DNA of 10,904 nt from NCBI GenBank assembly GCA_005883255.1, contig VAXS01000189.1:1-10904 (forward strand), in the 5' to 3' direction. A program made the translations under genes and the position numbers. Source of the DNA: Actinomycetota bacterium. GTDB taxonomy: Bacteria; Actinomycetota; Thermoleophilia; Solirubrobacterales; Solirubrobacteraceae. Of the stretch, positions 1-5,367 are shown one piece after another (position 1 is the first letter of the stretch; each line of letters opens with the position of its first letter). Under the pieces are notes generated by a model, which was not told the DNA's origin, did not search any database, and saw only the letters and a program-made list of their open reading frames with translations.

Positions 1-521
1 TCATGCTCCCCGGCCAGGACGGGCTGGCCGTGCTCGGCCGGGTCCGGGCGGTCCGCCCCGAGGTCCCGGTGATCGTGCTCACCGCGCGGGGCACGCTGGA
101 CGACAAGGTGGGCGGGCTGGACGCGGGCGCCACCGACTACATCACCAAGCCGTTCGCCTTCGACGAGCTCGCCGCCCGGATCCGGGCGCACCTGCGCCTG
201 CCGCCGCGGGCCACCGACACCGTGCTGGAGGCGGCGGGCATCCGGATCGACCTGCTGCGCCGCCGGGTCACCCGCGACGGCCGGCGGGTGCAGCTCTCGC
301 CCCGCGAGATCGACGTGCTGGCCTTCTTCCTGCGCCAGCCCGACCAGGTGCTCTCGCGGGAGCGCATCCTCAGCGGGGTGTGGGGGATCGACGACGACTC
401 GCGCAGCAACCTGGTGGACGTCTACGTCGGGTACCTGCGGCGCAAGCTGGCCCTGCCCGGGCGGCCCGCGCCGATCCAGACGCGCCGGGCCGCCGGCTAC
501 CGGCTGGTGACCGGTGTCTGA
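1..521 (+). CDS. OmpR/PhoB-family response regulator, 3' part (5' end outside window)
   Basis: DNA-binding response regulator that would be phosphorylated by the histidine kinase encoded next to it and then act at promoters in the cytoplasm. The window opens just after the phospho-acceptor Asp should occur: the first full codon begins M-L-P-G-Q-D-G, the segment that follows that Asp in receiver domains. Counting from that Met, the receiver continues with the conserved Thr27 (VIVLTAR) and Lys49 (DYITKP). A winged-helix effector domain follows from about residue 75 to the end, with the typical LSPREIDVL, the recognition-helix region SNLVDVYVGYLRRKL, and a C-terminal RRAAGYRLV. The gene is incomplete only because of the window edge; the Met at position 3 is internal and not the true start. 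Its stop overlaps the kinase start by 8 bases, so the two are translationally coupled. Target genes cannot be told from the sequence. Confidence 0.95.
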   Translation, partial: MLPGQDGLAVLGRVRAVRPEVPVIVLTARGTLDDKVGGLDAGATDYITKPFAFDELAARIRAHLRLPPRATDTVLEAAGIRIDLLRRRVTRDGRRVQLSPREIDVLAFFLRQPDQVLSRERILSGVWGIDDDSRSNLVDVYVGYLRRKLALPGRPAPIQTRRAAGYRLVTGV

Positions 522-2022
522 GCTGCGCGGCCTGCGCCTGCGACTCACGCTGAGCATCGCGCTGGTGCTGGTGCTGGCCGTGGGGGCGACCTTCTTCGCC
601 ATCTACCGGGGGACCGGATCGCGGCTGCGCGCCCGCATCGACCACGAGCTGCGCGACGAGGTCGCCGCCTTCACCGCGCGCGGGGTGCCGGCCGGGGCCG
701 CGACCCCGGGCGCCGTGGCGGCCGCCGGGCGGCGCTACATCGCCGCCCAGCCGTTCCGCGCCTCCGCGCGGCTGCTGATCGAGCGCGTGGCCGGGGCCGG
801 GGTCCTGACCAACCAGCCCGAGCTCGTGCCCACGAGTCGGGAGCGCGGCGAGCCCAGTCGGGAGCAGCTCGCCGAGGACCGGCAGGCCCGGGCGCTGCTG
901 GGAGCGCCCGCGGGCTTCTCCACGCTCGAGCTGCGCGACCTGGGAGCGCTGCGCCTCCGGACCGCCACCGTGCGCCGGGACGGCCGCGTGGCGGCGGTGG
1001 TGAGCGTGGGGGAGCCGCTGGCGCCCGTGCACAGCGCCCAGCTCGACGTGGCCCAGACGTTCGCGCTGGCCGGCGCCCTGACGCTGGCGGCGGCGCTGCT
1101 GGCCGCCTACCTCGTGGCCGCCCGCACCGCCCGGCCGCTGCGGCGCATGGCGGCGATCGCCGCCCGGGTGGACGCCGGGGACCTGTCCCCGCGCATCCGG
1201 CGCGAGGGGCCGCGCGACGAGGTGCGCGTGCTGGCCGACGCCTTCGACCACATGCTCGACCGGCTCGAGACCGCGTTCGCCCGCCAGGCCGGGTTCCTGG
1301 CCGACGTCTCGCACGAGCTGCGCACGCCGCTGACCGTGCTGCGCGGGCAGCTGGAGGTGCTGGCGCGCGACCCCGCCTTCACCCGCGAGGACTTCGACCG
1401 GGTCGAGCGCATCGCCCGGGCCGAGATCGCGCGCATGGAGAAGCTGGTGGACGACCTCCTGCTGCTCGCCCACAGCGACGAGCCCGAGTTCCTGCACCCG
1501 CGCCCCGTGCCGCTGCGGCCCTACCTCGAGGAGCTCCTCGCCGGCGTGGCCGCCACCGCCGACCGCGACTTCCAGCTGGCCTGCTCCACCGACGGCATGC
1601 TGCCCGGCGATCCCGACCGGCTCGCGCAGGCCCTGCGCAACCTCCTGGCCAACGCGGTGGCGCACACCGGTCCCGGCGGCCTGGTGCGCCTGGAGGCCAC
1701 GGTCTCGGAAGGCGGGCTGACGCTGGCGGTCGAGGACGATGGGCCGGGGATCCCTCCCGACCAGCGGGCGCTGGTCCTGGAGCGCTTCCACCGCCTCGAC
1801 GTCTCGCGCAGCCGCAGCACCGGCGGGACCGGCCTGGGCCTGGCGATCGCCCGCGCCATCGTGGAGGCGCACGGGGGGACGATCCGGGTGGGCGCCTCCG
1901 CGGCCGGCGGAGCGCGGATCGCCCTCACGCTCCCGGACCGTCGACCGGCGGACGCCCGCGCCGCGCCGGCGGCGGTCAGGTATGGCGCAGCTCGTCCTGC
2001 GGGTGCACCGCCGAGGGCTTGA
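514..2022 (+). CDS. HAMP-domain sensor histidine kinase, partner of the upstream regulator
   Basis: Membrane-bound histidine kinase of a two-component system, 502 aa. The GTG start sits inside the last codons of the regulator gene. Visible order: transmembrane segment 1 at about residues 12-30, a periplasmic or extracellular sensor region at about 31-178 with no recognised ligand fold, transmembrane segment 2 at about 183-202, then HAMP at about 203-255. The HisKA helix carries the phospho-accepting His267 in SHELRTP. The HATPase domain shows the N box (Asn376/Asn380), the G1 box D409-G-P-G-I and the G2 box G438-T-G-L-G-L. The catalytic fold ends near residue 474 (ALTLP). The last roughly 28 residues are Ala/Pro/Arg-rich and look like run-on sequence; they overlap the opposite-strand gene that ends at 1976. 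Family assignment is secure, but the stimulus is unknown. Confidence 0.95.
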   Translation: MSELRGLRLRLTLSIALVLVLAVGATFFAIYRGTGSRLRARIDHELRDEVAAFTARGVPAGAATPGAVAAAGRRYIAAQPFRASARLLIERVAGAGVLTNQPELVPTSRERGEPSREQLAEDRQARALLGAPAGFSTLELRDLGALRLRTATVRRDGRVAAVVSVGEPLAPVHSAQLDVAQTFALAGALTLAAALLAAYLVAARTARPLRRMAAIAARVDAGDLSPRIRREGPRDEVRVLADAFDHMLDRLETAFARQAGFLADVSHELRTPLTVLRGQLEVLARDPAFTREDFDRVERIARAEIARMEKLVDDLLLLAHSDEPEFLHPRPVPLRPYLEELLAGVAATADRDFQLACSTDGMLPGDPDRLAQALRNLLANAVAHTGPGGLVRLEATVSEGGLTLAVEDDGPGIPPDQRALVLERFHRLDVSRSRSTGGTGLGLAIARAIVEAHGGTIRVGASAAGGARIALTLPDRRPADARAAPAAVRYGAARPAGAPPRA

Positions 2023-2341
2023 CCTCGATCACGATGCGCTCGCCCGGCGCCAGCCCGCTCTGCACGCGGGCGGCGCTCAGCGCCACCAGCGCCTTGACGA
2101 TCGGCAGGACGCGCTCGGCCTGGTCGACAGCCTCCGGGCTGGCCTGCTCGCCCTCGGCCGGCTGGACGCCCTTCATCTCCGGAAACTCCACCGCCACGCC
2201 GCGCTCGGTCGACCGCACCCCGCGGGCCAGCAGCGGACTCTGCTCGCCCAGGGCCTCGACCAGGGCGTCGTGCACCGCGGCGGGATCGTCGGTCCGCTCC
2301 ATCCAGATCGTGATGTCGAAGAGGGGGGAGGGTCCGGCCAT
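1976..2341 (-). CDS. Conserved-looking small hypothetical protein, 121 aa
   Basis: I do not recognise this protein. It is probably real. It has a balanced, non-shadow composition with acidic, hydrophobic and aromatic residues well mixed (LFDITIWMERTDDPAAVHDAL at the start). Two predicted helices surround a loop, and it has a beta-strand-like segment near the C-terminus (ERIVIEVKP). The N-terminus, with an alternating strand then a helix, resembles a small alpha/beta fold. No signal peptide, membrane segment, Cys or catalytic motif is visible, so a small soluble cytosolic protein is inferred. It starts at ATG 2341 with no Shine-Dalgarno sequence but with TAGACT exactly six bases upstream, a leaderless arrangement. 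It is divergent from the stress-protein pair and convergent with the histidine kinase, overlapping the kinase's 3' end by 47 bases. Confidence 0.7.
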   Translation of the reverse strand: MAGPSPLFDITIWMERTDDPAAVHDALVEALGEQSPLLARGVRSTERGVAVEFPEMKGVQPAEGEQASPEAVDQAERVLPIVKALVALSAARVQSGLAPGERIVIEVKPSAVHPQDELRHT

Positions 2342-2347
2342 GACCGC

Positions 2348-2353
2348 AGTCTA
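2348..2353 (-). promoter_or_regulatory. -10 element TAGACT of a predicted leaderless promoter for the 121-aa gene
   Basis: Read on the minus strand, TAGACT is followed by six bases (gcggtc) and then the ATG at 2341. TANNNT placed six to seven bases before the transcription start is the usual actinobacterial -10 element, so transcription would begin at the A of the start codon. No purine-rich ribosome binding site lies between them and no good -35 TTGACA is visible. Confidence 0.55.
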
Positions 2354-2367
2354 AGACCGTCGGGCTT

Positions 2368-2383
2368 CGCGCCGGGCGGCGCG
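2368..2383. promoter_or_regulatory. GC-rich dyad centred between two divergent starts (possible operator)
   Basis: cgcgcc-gggc-ggcgcg is a perfect 6-bp inverted repeat with a 4-base spacer. Its centre falls within one base of the midpoint between the predicted transcription starts at 2341 (minus) and 2411 (plus), so it covers roughly -28 to -43 of both promoters. That position would suit a shared regulator. GC-rich dyads arise often by chance in such DNA, so this is only a candidate. Confidence 0.25.
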
Positions 2384-2398
2384 CCACGACCGATCGAG

Positions 2399-2404
2399 TA
2401 GCCT
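2399..2404 (+). promoter_or_regulatory. -10 element TAGCCT of a predicted leaderless promoter for the first stress-protein gene
   Basis: TAGCCT is followed by six bases (cgcctc) and then ATG 2411. No Shine-Dalgarno sequence is present in the interval. The layout matches those before the 121-aa gene and pdxS, supporting a leaderless transcript that starts at the A of ATG. Confidence 0.55.
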
Positions 2405-2410
2405 CGCCTC

Positions 2411-2893
2411 ATGGCGGGCACCGGTCCGATCCTGATCGCCTACGACGGGTCTGCGGGCGCGCGCGAGGCGATCGCCCGCGCCGGACAGATCCTGGGCGAC
2501 CACGGGGCGATCGTGCTGACGGTCTTCGAGCCGATCGGCCCGCCCGATCCCTCCCACCCGATCGACGCGATCCTCAGCGCCATCGGCACTCCGCCGGAGG
2601 AGTTCAACCGGGAGGCCGAGCGGCTGGCCCGGGAGATGGCGGAGGACGGGTGCCGCCGTGCGGCCGCGGCCGGAGTCGACGCCAGCCCGCGCGCCGAGCC
2701 GCTGCGCGACAGCGTGGTGCGCACGATCCTGGACGCGGCGGAGGCCACGGACGCCTGCGCCGTCGTGGTGGGCTCGCGGGGGCGCTCGCCGGCCCGGGAG
2801 CTGCTGCTGGGAAGCGTCTCCGCGGCCGTCGCTCGCGCGACCGAGCGGCCCCTCCTCGTCGTGCCGCCGCCCAAGGACGGAGCGTCGGCCTAG
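2411..2893 (+). CDS. Universal stress protein (UspA family), first of a tandem pair
   Basis: Single-domain UspA-fold protein of 160 aa, cytosolic, probably ATP-binding. Members are linked to survival under starvation, redox or envelope stress, and their precise biochemical role is often unknown. The N-terminal strand ends in I-A-Y-D12-G-S, the usual adenine-contacting Asp. The C-terminal ATP motif G121-S-R-G124-x9-G134-S135 matches G-x2-G-x9-G-(S/T), so it belongs to the ATP-binding class. A longer linker (residues about 38-75, Pro-rich, containing FEPIGPPDP) makes it slightly larger than the usual 140-150 aa. It is followed without any gap by a paralogue, implying co-transcription. It appears to be transcribed from a leaderless promoter and is divergent from the 121-aa gene. 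Confidence 0.93.
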   Translation: MAGTGPILIAYDGSAGAREAIARAGQILGDHGAIVLTVFEPIGPPDPSHPIDAILSAIGTPPEEFNREAERLAREMAEDGCRRAAAAGVDASPRAEPLRDSVVRTILDAAEATDACAVVVGSRGRSPARELLLGSVSAAVARATERPLLVVPPPKDGASA

Positions 2894-3337
2894 ATGGCGG
2901 CGGACGGACCCGTCCTGCTCTGCTACGACGGCTCGCCCTTCGCGCGCGCCGCGATCGCCGAGGCCGATCGCCAGCTGGCGCCAGGGCGGCGGGCGCTGGT
3001 GGTCACCGTCTGGCAGCCGCTGGAGTCGATCCCGTTCTACGGCGCGCCCCTGGCCCCGGTCGGCCCGGACGTGGACCAGGGACTGACCGCCGAGGCGGAG
3101 GAGACCGCGCGCGAGGGGCTGGAGCTGGCCCGGGAAGCCGGATTCGACGCCGAGGCGGCGATCGAGCGGGGCGCGCCGACGTGGCGGTCGATCGTCGAGG
3201 TGGCCGACGACCGGGACGCCTCGCTGATCGTCATCGGCTCGCACGGTCGCCACGGCATCGAGTACGCCCTCATGGGCAGCGTGGCCACGGCCGTCGCGCA
3301 CCACTCGAAGCGGCCGGTCCTGATCGTTCGCGAGTAG
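2894..3337 (+). CDS. Universal stress protein (UspA family), second of a tandem pair
   Basis: UspA-fold protein of 147 aa, the normal length for a single domain. It has the N-terminal L-C-Y-D12-G-S motif and the ATP-binding signature G115-S-H-G118-x9-G128-S129 (GSHGRHGIEYALMGS), followed by the closing strand RPVLIVRE. The ATG begins on the base directly after the stop codon of the preceding paralogue, with only a weak GGAG about eleven bases upstream. Translation therefore probably relies on ribosomes finishing the upstream gene. The two proteins are clearly related but diverged, as expected for an old duplication; USP proteins commonly dimerise, so a heterodimer is possible (inference). The gene is convergent with the methyltransferase-like gene on the other strand. 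Confidence 0.93.
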   Translation: MAADGPVLLCYDGSPFARAAIAEADRQLAPGRRALVVTVWQPLESIPFYGAPLAPVGPDVDQGLTAEAEETAREGLELAREAGFDAEAAIERGAPTWRSIVEVADDRDASLIVIGSHGRHGIEYALMGSVATAVAHHSKRPVLIVRE

Positions 3338-3374
3338 CCGGCGCCTAGCGGGCGTCCCGCCGACCCTGGTCCGC

Positions 3375-3389
3375 CCGCGGGTGCCGCGG
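3375..3389. terminator. Weak candidate bidirectional terminator between convergent genes
   Basis: ccgcgg-gtg-ccgcgg forms a 6-bp stem with a 3-base loop in the 64-base gap between the convergent stress-protein and methyltransferase-like genes. A smaller stem (gcggg-cgt-cccgc, 3348-3360) lies just before it. No T-tract follows on either strand. Placement fits a terminator, but short GC palindromes are common here. Confidence 0.25.
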
Positions 3390-3401
3390 CAAGGGCGCGT
3401 C

Positions 3402-3722
3402 CTAGATCCAGCGCCGGGTCCGCGCCCGGAAGCGGCGGTACTCCTGGCCGAAGCGGCGCTCCAGGTAGCGCTCCTCGCGCTCGATGACCCCGCGCTGGAT
3501 CACCGCCAGGACCACCGGCAGCGGCAGGAGGGCCCACGGCGCGTTCGCCAGCAGGGCGATGCCGGCGAACGGCCCGAAGCGCACGCCGGCGGGCACCGAC
3601 GCGTCGGGCAGGAGCGCGTCGAGCCCGAAGCCGACCCCCAGTCCGACCAGATAGATCAGGGGCGGAGGCGCGATCACCTGGGCGGTGTCGCGATCGGCGG
3701 CGCCCTGCGACTCGGCGGTCAC
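3402..3722 (-). CDS. ICMT-like membrane methyltransferase, internally deleted (106 aa, probably non-functional)
   Basis: The N-terminal part (V-I-A-P-P-P-L-I-Y at residues 16-24, then a membrane segment to about 37) and the C-terminal part (membrane segment about 53-80, then R-G-V-I-E-R-E-E-R-Y-L-E-R-R-F-G-Q-E-Y, ending R-R-W-I) match the ends of small isoprenylcysteine carboxyl methyltransferase/phospholipid methyltransferase-like proteins. Those are usually about 150-160 aa and bind S-adenosylmethionine. Here the two ends are joined around residues 46-53. The whole middle is missing, including the second membrane helix, the extramembrane stretch and the R-N-P-x-Y motif that helps form the SAM pocket. 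The reading frame survives, so the product could still be made, but methyl transfer is unlikely. The start is GTG, with no clear ribosome binding site. Either a decayed gene or a local sequence/assembly error; see findings. Confidence 0.75.
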   Translation of the reverse strand: MTAESQGAADRDTAQVIAPPPLIYLVGLGVGFGLDALLPDASVPAGVRFGPFAGIALLANAPWALLPLPVVLAVIQRGVIEREERYLERRFGQEYRRFRARTRRWI

Positions 3723-3753
3723 GCTGGCGCGCAGTGTGACGGGCCGGACGCGA

Positions 3754-3785
3754 CGAGGCCCCCGCCCGGCGGGGCGGGGGCCTCG
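3754..3785 (-). terminator. Strong 14-bp hairpin, probable terminator of the basic-protein gene
   Basis: The left arm 3754-3767 and right arm 3772-3785 are perfect reverse complements over 14 bp, almost all G:C, with the 4-base loop ggcg. It lies 28 bases past the stop codon of the minus-strand 118-aa gene and before the start of the methyltransferase-like gene. That placement fits an intrinsic terminator. There is no U-run after the stem on the minus strand, which is common in high-GC actinobacteria. On the plus strand the stem is followed by a mildly T-rich stretch, but no plus-strand gene ends nearby. Confidence 0.7.
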
Positions 3786-3813
3786 AGCTCTGCGCGCTTG
3801 CTTGTTCCTAGTC

Positions 3814-4170
3814 CTACGCGAGACGACCGCGAACGCGGTCCACCAGCTCGCGGTCGAGCGCCCGGCGGTTGCGCCGCAGGGTGGCCGCGCCGCGCCGCTC
3901 GAAGCGGTTCAGGGCGCGGCGGGTCCGGCGCCGATCGGTGGCCGTGCGCGCGGTCTTGGTCAGCCGCTCGCGGGCTTCCGCGGCGGCGCCTATCGGGATG
4001 AGCAGCGCGCGCTCGGCGCTCCGGGACAGAGCCTCGATGCGGGTGATCTCGGCCTCGGCCCGACGCCGGGTTGCGTTCCGCCCGCGACTGTGCCGGGCGG
4101 CGTTGCGCTTGCGCGTGGCCGCGGCCTTCTTGGCGGCCGCCTGGCGCTGTGTGCGTGTCTGGGTCGCCAT
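3814..4170 (-). CDS. Small, highly basic Ala/Arg/Lys-rich protein, 118 aa, function unknown
   Basis: I do not recognise a named family. The first 40 residues are a lysine/arginine/alanine tail (K-K-A-A-A-T-R-K-R-N-A-A-R-H, then R-G-R-N-A-T-R-R-R), like histone-H1-type or other nucleic-acid-binding tails. The rest is predicted to be almost entirely helical: an A-E-A-E-I-T-R-I-E-A-L-S-R-S-A-E-R-A-L segment, a short hydrophobic L-L-I-P-I-G break near residues 56-61, then very Arg-rich amphipathic helices to the end. There is no Cys or Trp, no signal peptide and no membrane segment. A nucleoid-associated or RNA-binding role is inferred from charge alone. The start is well supported: a strong AAGGAG lies ten bases before the ATG. 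It is followed by a perfect terminator hairpin, so it is likely monocistronic, and it is divergent from the RpiR-type regulator. Confidence 0.75.
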   Translation of the reverse strand: MATQTRTQRQAAAKKAAATRKRNAARHSRGRNATRRRAEAEITRIEALSRSAERALLIPIGAAAEARERLTKTARTATDRRRTRRALNRFERRGAATLRRNRRALDRELVDRVRGRLA

Positions 4171-4180
4171 GTCAGATCAG

Positions 4181-4186
4181 CTCCTT
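4181..4186 (-). promoter_or_regulatory. Strong Shine-Dalgarno site fixing the start of the 118-aa basic protein
   Basis: The minus-strand AAGGAG lies ten bases upstream of ATG 4170. It is one of only two clear ribosome binding sites in the window and contrasts with the SD-less starts of several neighbours. It confirms that this short ORF is translated from its own initiation site. Confidence 0.7.
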
Positions 4187-4192
4187 CGGATT

Positions 4193-4269
4193 CGTACTTG
4201 CTCTCTTTTGGCCTAACCCCGGGGCCGGCGAGGCAAACGCCATATCGGGTGCGGATCCACACAAGTACG
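4193..4269. promoter_or_regulatory. Inverted repeat CGTACTTG ... CAAGTACG in the divergent intergenic region
   Basis: The 8-mer at 4193-4200 and its exact reverse complement at 4262-4269 are 61 bases apart in the 181-base gap between the basic-protein gene and the RpiR-type gene. Each copy reads CAAGTACG toward the gene it precedes, 22 bases before the minus-strand start and 82 bases before the plus-strand start. They may be two sites for one regulator or shared promoter elements. The surrounding DNA (about 4190-4245) is noticeably less GC-rich than the rest of the window, as expected of a promoter region. Confidence 0.35.
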
Positions 4270-4351
4270 GGGCCAATCCCGTTCCGGCACCTGCGTGTGC
4301 GCCGCCCCGCGCGGAAGGAACGCGCCGGGTGGCATCGAAACAAGGCTCCCC

Positions 4352-5218
4352 ATGAAGCGCGCCTCGACCGTCCCGCCGCCGGCGGGGATCAACGGCCACC
4401 AGAGCCTCTCCGCCTACATCCGCGATCGCTTCGACGACTTCTCGCGGTCGCAGAAGGACGTGGCCCAGTACATCGTCGACCACCTCGACGAAGCCGCCTT
4501 CCAGACCGCCGAGGCCCTGGCGCGCCGGGCCAGCACGTCCTCGTCGACCGTCGTGCGCTTCTCGCAGGCTCTGGGCTTCGAGGGCTTCCCCGAGCTCCAG
4601 CAGGCGGCGCGCGAGGAGTACCGCCGGCGCGGGCCCGGCGCCGGCGTCGAGACCGCCGCCCCGCTGTTCTCGCTGGACCAGAACGAGTACGAGTCGGCCC
4701 TGGCCGCCGACCACGTCAACCTCGAGGACACCGCGCGCCGCACGTCGCGCTCCGAGGTGCAGGCGGCGATCGAGCAGCTGGCCGTGGCCGAGCGGATCCT
4801 GATCGCCGGGACCGACCAGATGGCGTTCTTCGCCTCCTACCTGCGACACCTGCTGATGCTGCTGGACCTGCGGGCGGAGCTGGTGGCCAGCCCCTCCCAG
4901 GAGGCGCTGGGGCGCCTGGCCCGCATCGACGACGAGACGCTGGTGGTGGGACTCTCGGCCGGGCGCGCGCATCCCCTGGTCCTGCGCACGATGAAGCTGG
5001 CCCGCCATCGCAAGGCGTCCTCGATCGCCATCGCCGACGCCACCCTGTCGGAGATCGCCAAGCTGGCGCAGATCACGCTCTACTACTCCTCCAACACCCC
5101 CGCGTTCGTGCGCTCGCACGTGGGGCTGTTGAGCGTCGTGCAGGCCCTGGCGTTCGGCGTCTACGCGCGCGACGCCGAGCACCACGACCACCGCATCCGG
5201 GCCTTCCGGCTCAAGTAG
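4352..5218 (+). CDS. MurR/RpiR-family transcriptional regulator (HTH + SIS domain)
   Basis: Cytosolic regulator of 288 aa. The N-terminal RpiR helix-turn-helix spans about residues 17-95: [12 protein letters not shown], then [25 protein letters not shown], the classic recognition segment. An SIS sugar-phosphate-binding domain spans about 140-270 (I-L-I-A-G-T-D-Q-M near 150-157, L-V-V-G-L-S-A-G-R near 197-205, I-A-I-A-D near 225-229). The usual SIS loop serines and glycines (G-x-G-x-S and S-x-S-G-x-T) are replaced by AGTDQM and LSAGR, so the ligand may not be a standard sugar phosphate. I chose the ATG at 4352, which has AAGG six bases upstream. The in-frame ATG at 4295 would add an implausible Arg/Pro/Gly leader. 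The next gene is an acyltransferase 149 bases downstream; a regulatory link is possible but unproven. Confidence 0.9.
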   Translation: MKRASTVPPPAGINGHQSLSAYIRDRFDDFSRSQKDVAQYIVDHLDEAAFQTAEALARRASTSSSTVVRFSQALGFEGFPELQQAAREEYRRRGPGAGVETAAPLFSLDQNEYESALAADHVNLEDTARRTSRSEVQAAIEQLAVAERILIAGTDQMAFFASYLRHLLMLLDLRAELVASPSQEALGRLARIDDETLVVGLSAGRAHPLVLRTMKLARHRKASSIAIADATLSEIAKLAQITLYYSSNTPAFVRSHVGLLSVVQALAFGVYARDAEHHDHRIRAFRLK

Positions 5219-5239
5219 CGCCCGCCACTTAACCGCCTC

Positions 5240-5269
5240 TTCACCTCCGGTTCAGGCCGCCTGCGAATC
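5240..5269 (+). promoter_or_regulatory. Possible promoter for the acyltransferase gene
   Basis: TTCACC (5240-5245) and GAATCT (5264-5269) are separated by 18 bases, a loose match to -35/-10 boxes, in a locally less GC-rich part of the 149-base gap. A 5-bp inverted repeat (gacag at 5312-5316, ctgtc at 5327-5331) lies further down in the presumed leader. Both matches are weak. Confidence 0.25.
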
Positions 5270-5356
5270 TCTCGTGTGTAAGCCTCGCCCGGCGGGAAGG
5301 GGCTTCAGAGAGACAGTCACCGGAGTCTGTCCCGGCCCCGGCGAGGGTCAACCGAG

Positions 5357-5361
5357 AGGAG
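5357..5361 (+). promoter_or_regulatory. Ribosome binding site of the acyltransferase gene
   Basis: AGGAG within a purine-rich run, six bases before ATG 5368. It decides the start at 5368 rather than any internal Met. Confidence 0.75.
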
Positions 5362-5367
5362 AGAGCC

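Noticed and set aside
370..1872. A 500-aa minus-strand ORF opposite the histidine kinase
   Set aside because: Its composition (Gly/Arg/His/Gln-rich, no domain) is that of the antisense of high-GC coding DNA, and the kinase on the other strand is certain.
2351..3304. A 317-aa minus-strand ORF over the stress-protein genes
   Set aside because: Antisense shadow of two well-defined UspA genes.
4295..4351. An upstream ATG (4295) as the start of the RpiR-type gene
   Set aside because: It would add 19 Arg/Pro/Gly residues not seen in the family and would place the start in the promoter region. ATG 4352 has AAGG six bases upstream.
3685..5232. A 515-aa plus-strand ORF across the basic-protein and RpiR genes
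   Set aside because: It spans a promoter region and a terminator hairpin and consists of Pro/Arg/Gly-rich shadow sequence.
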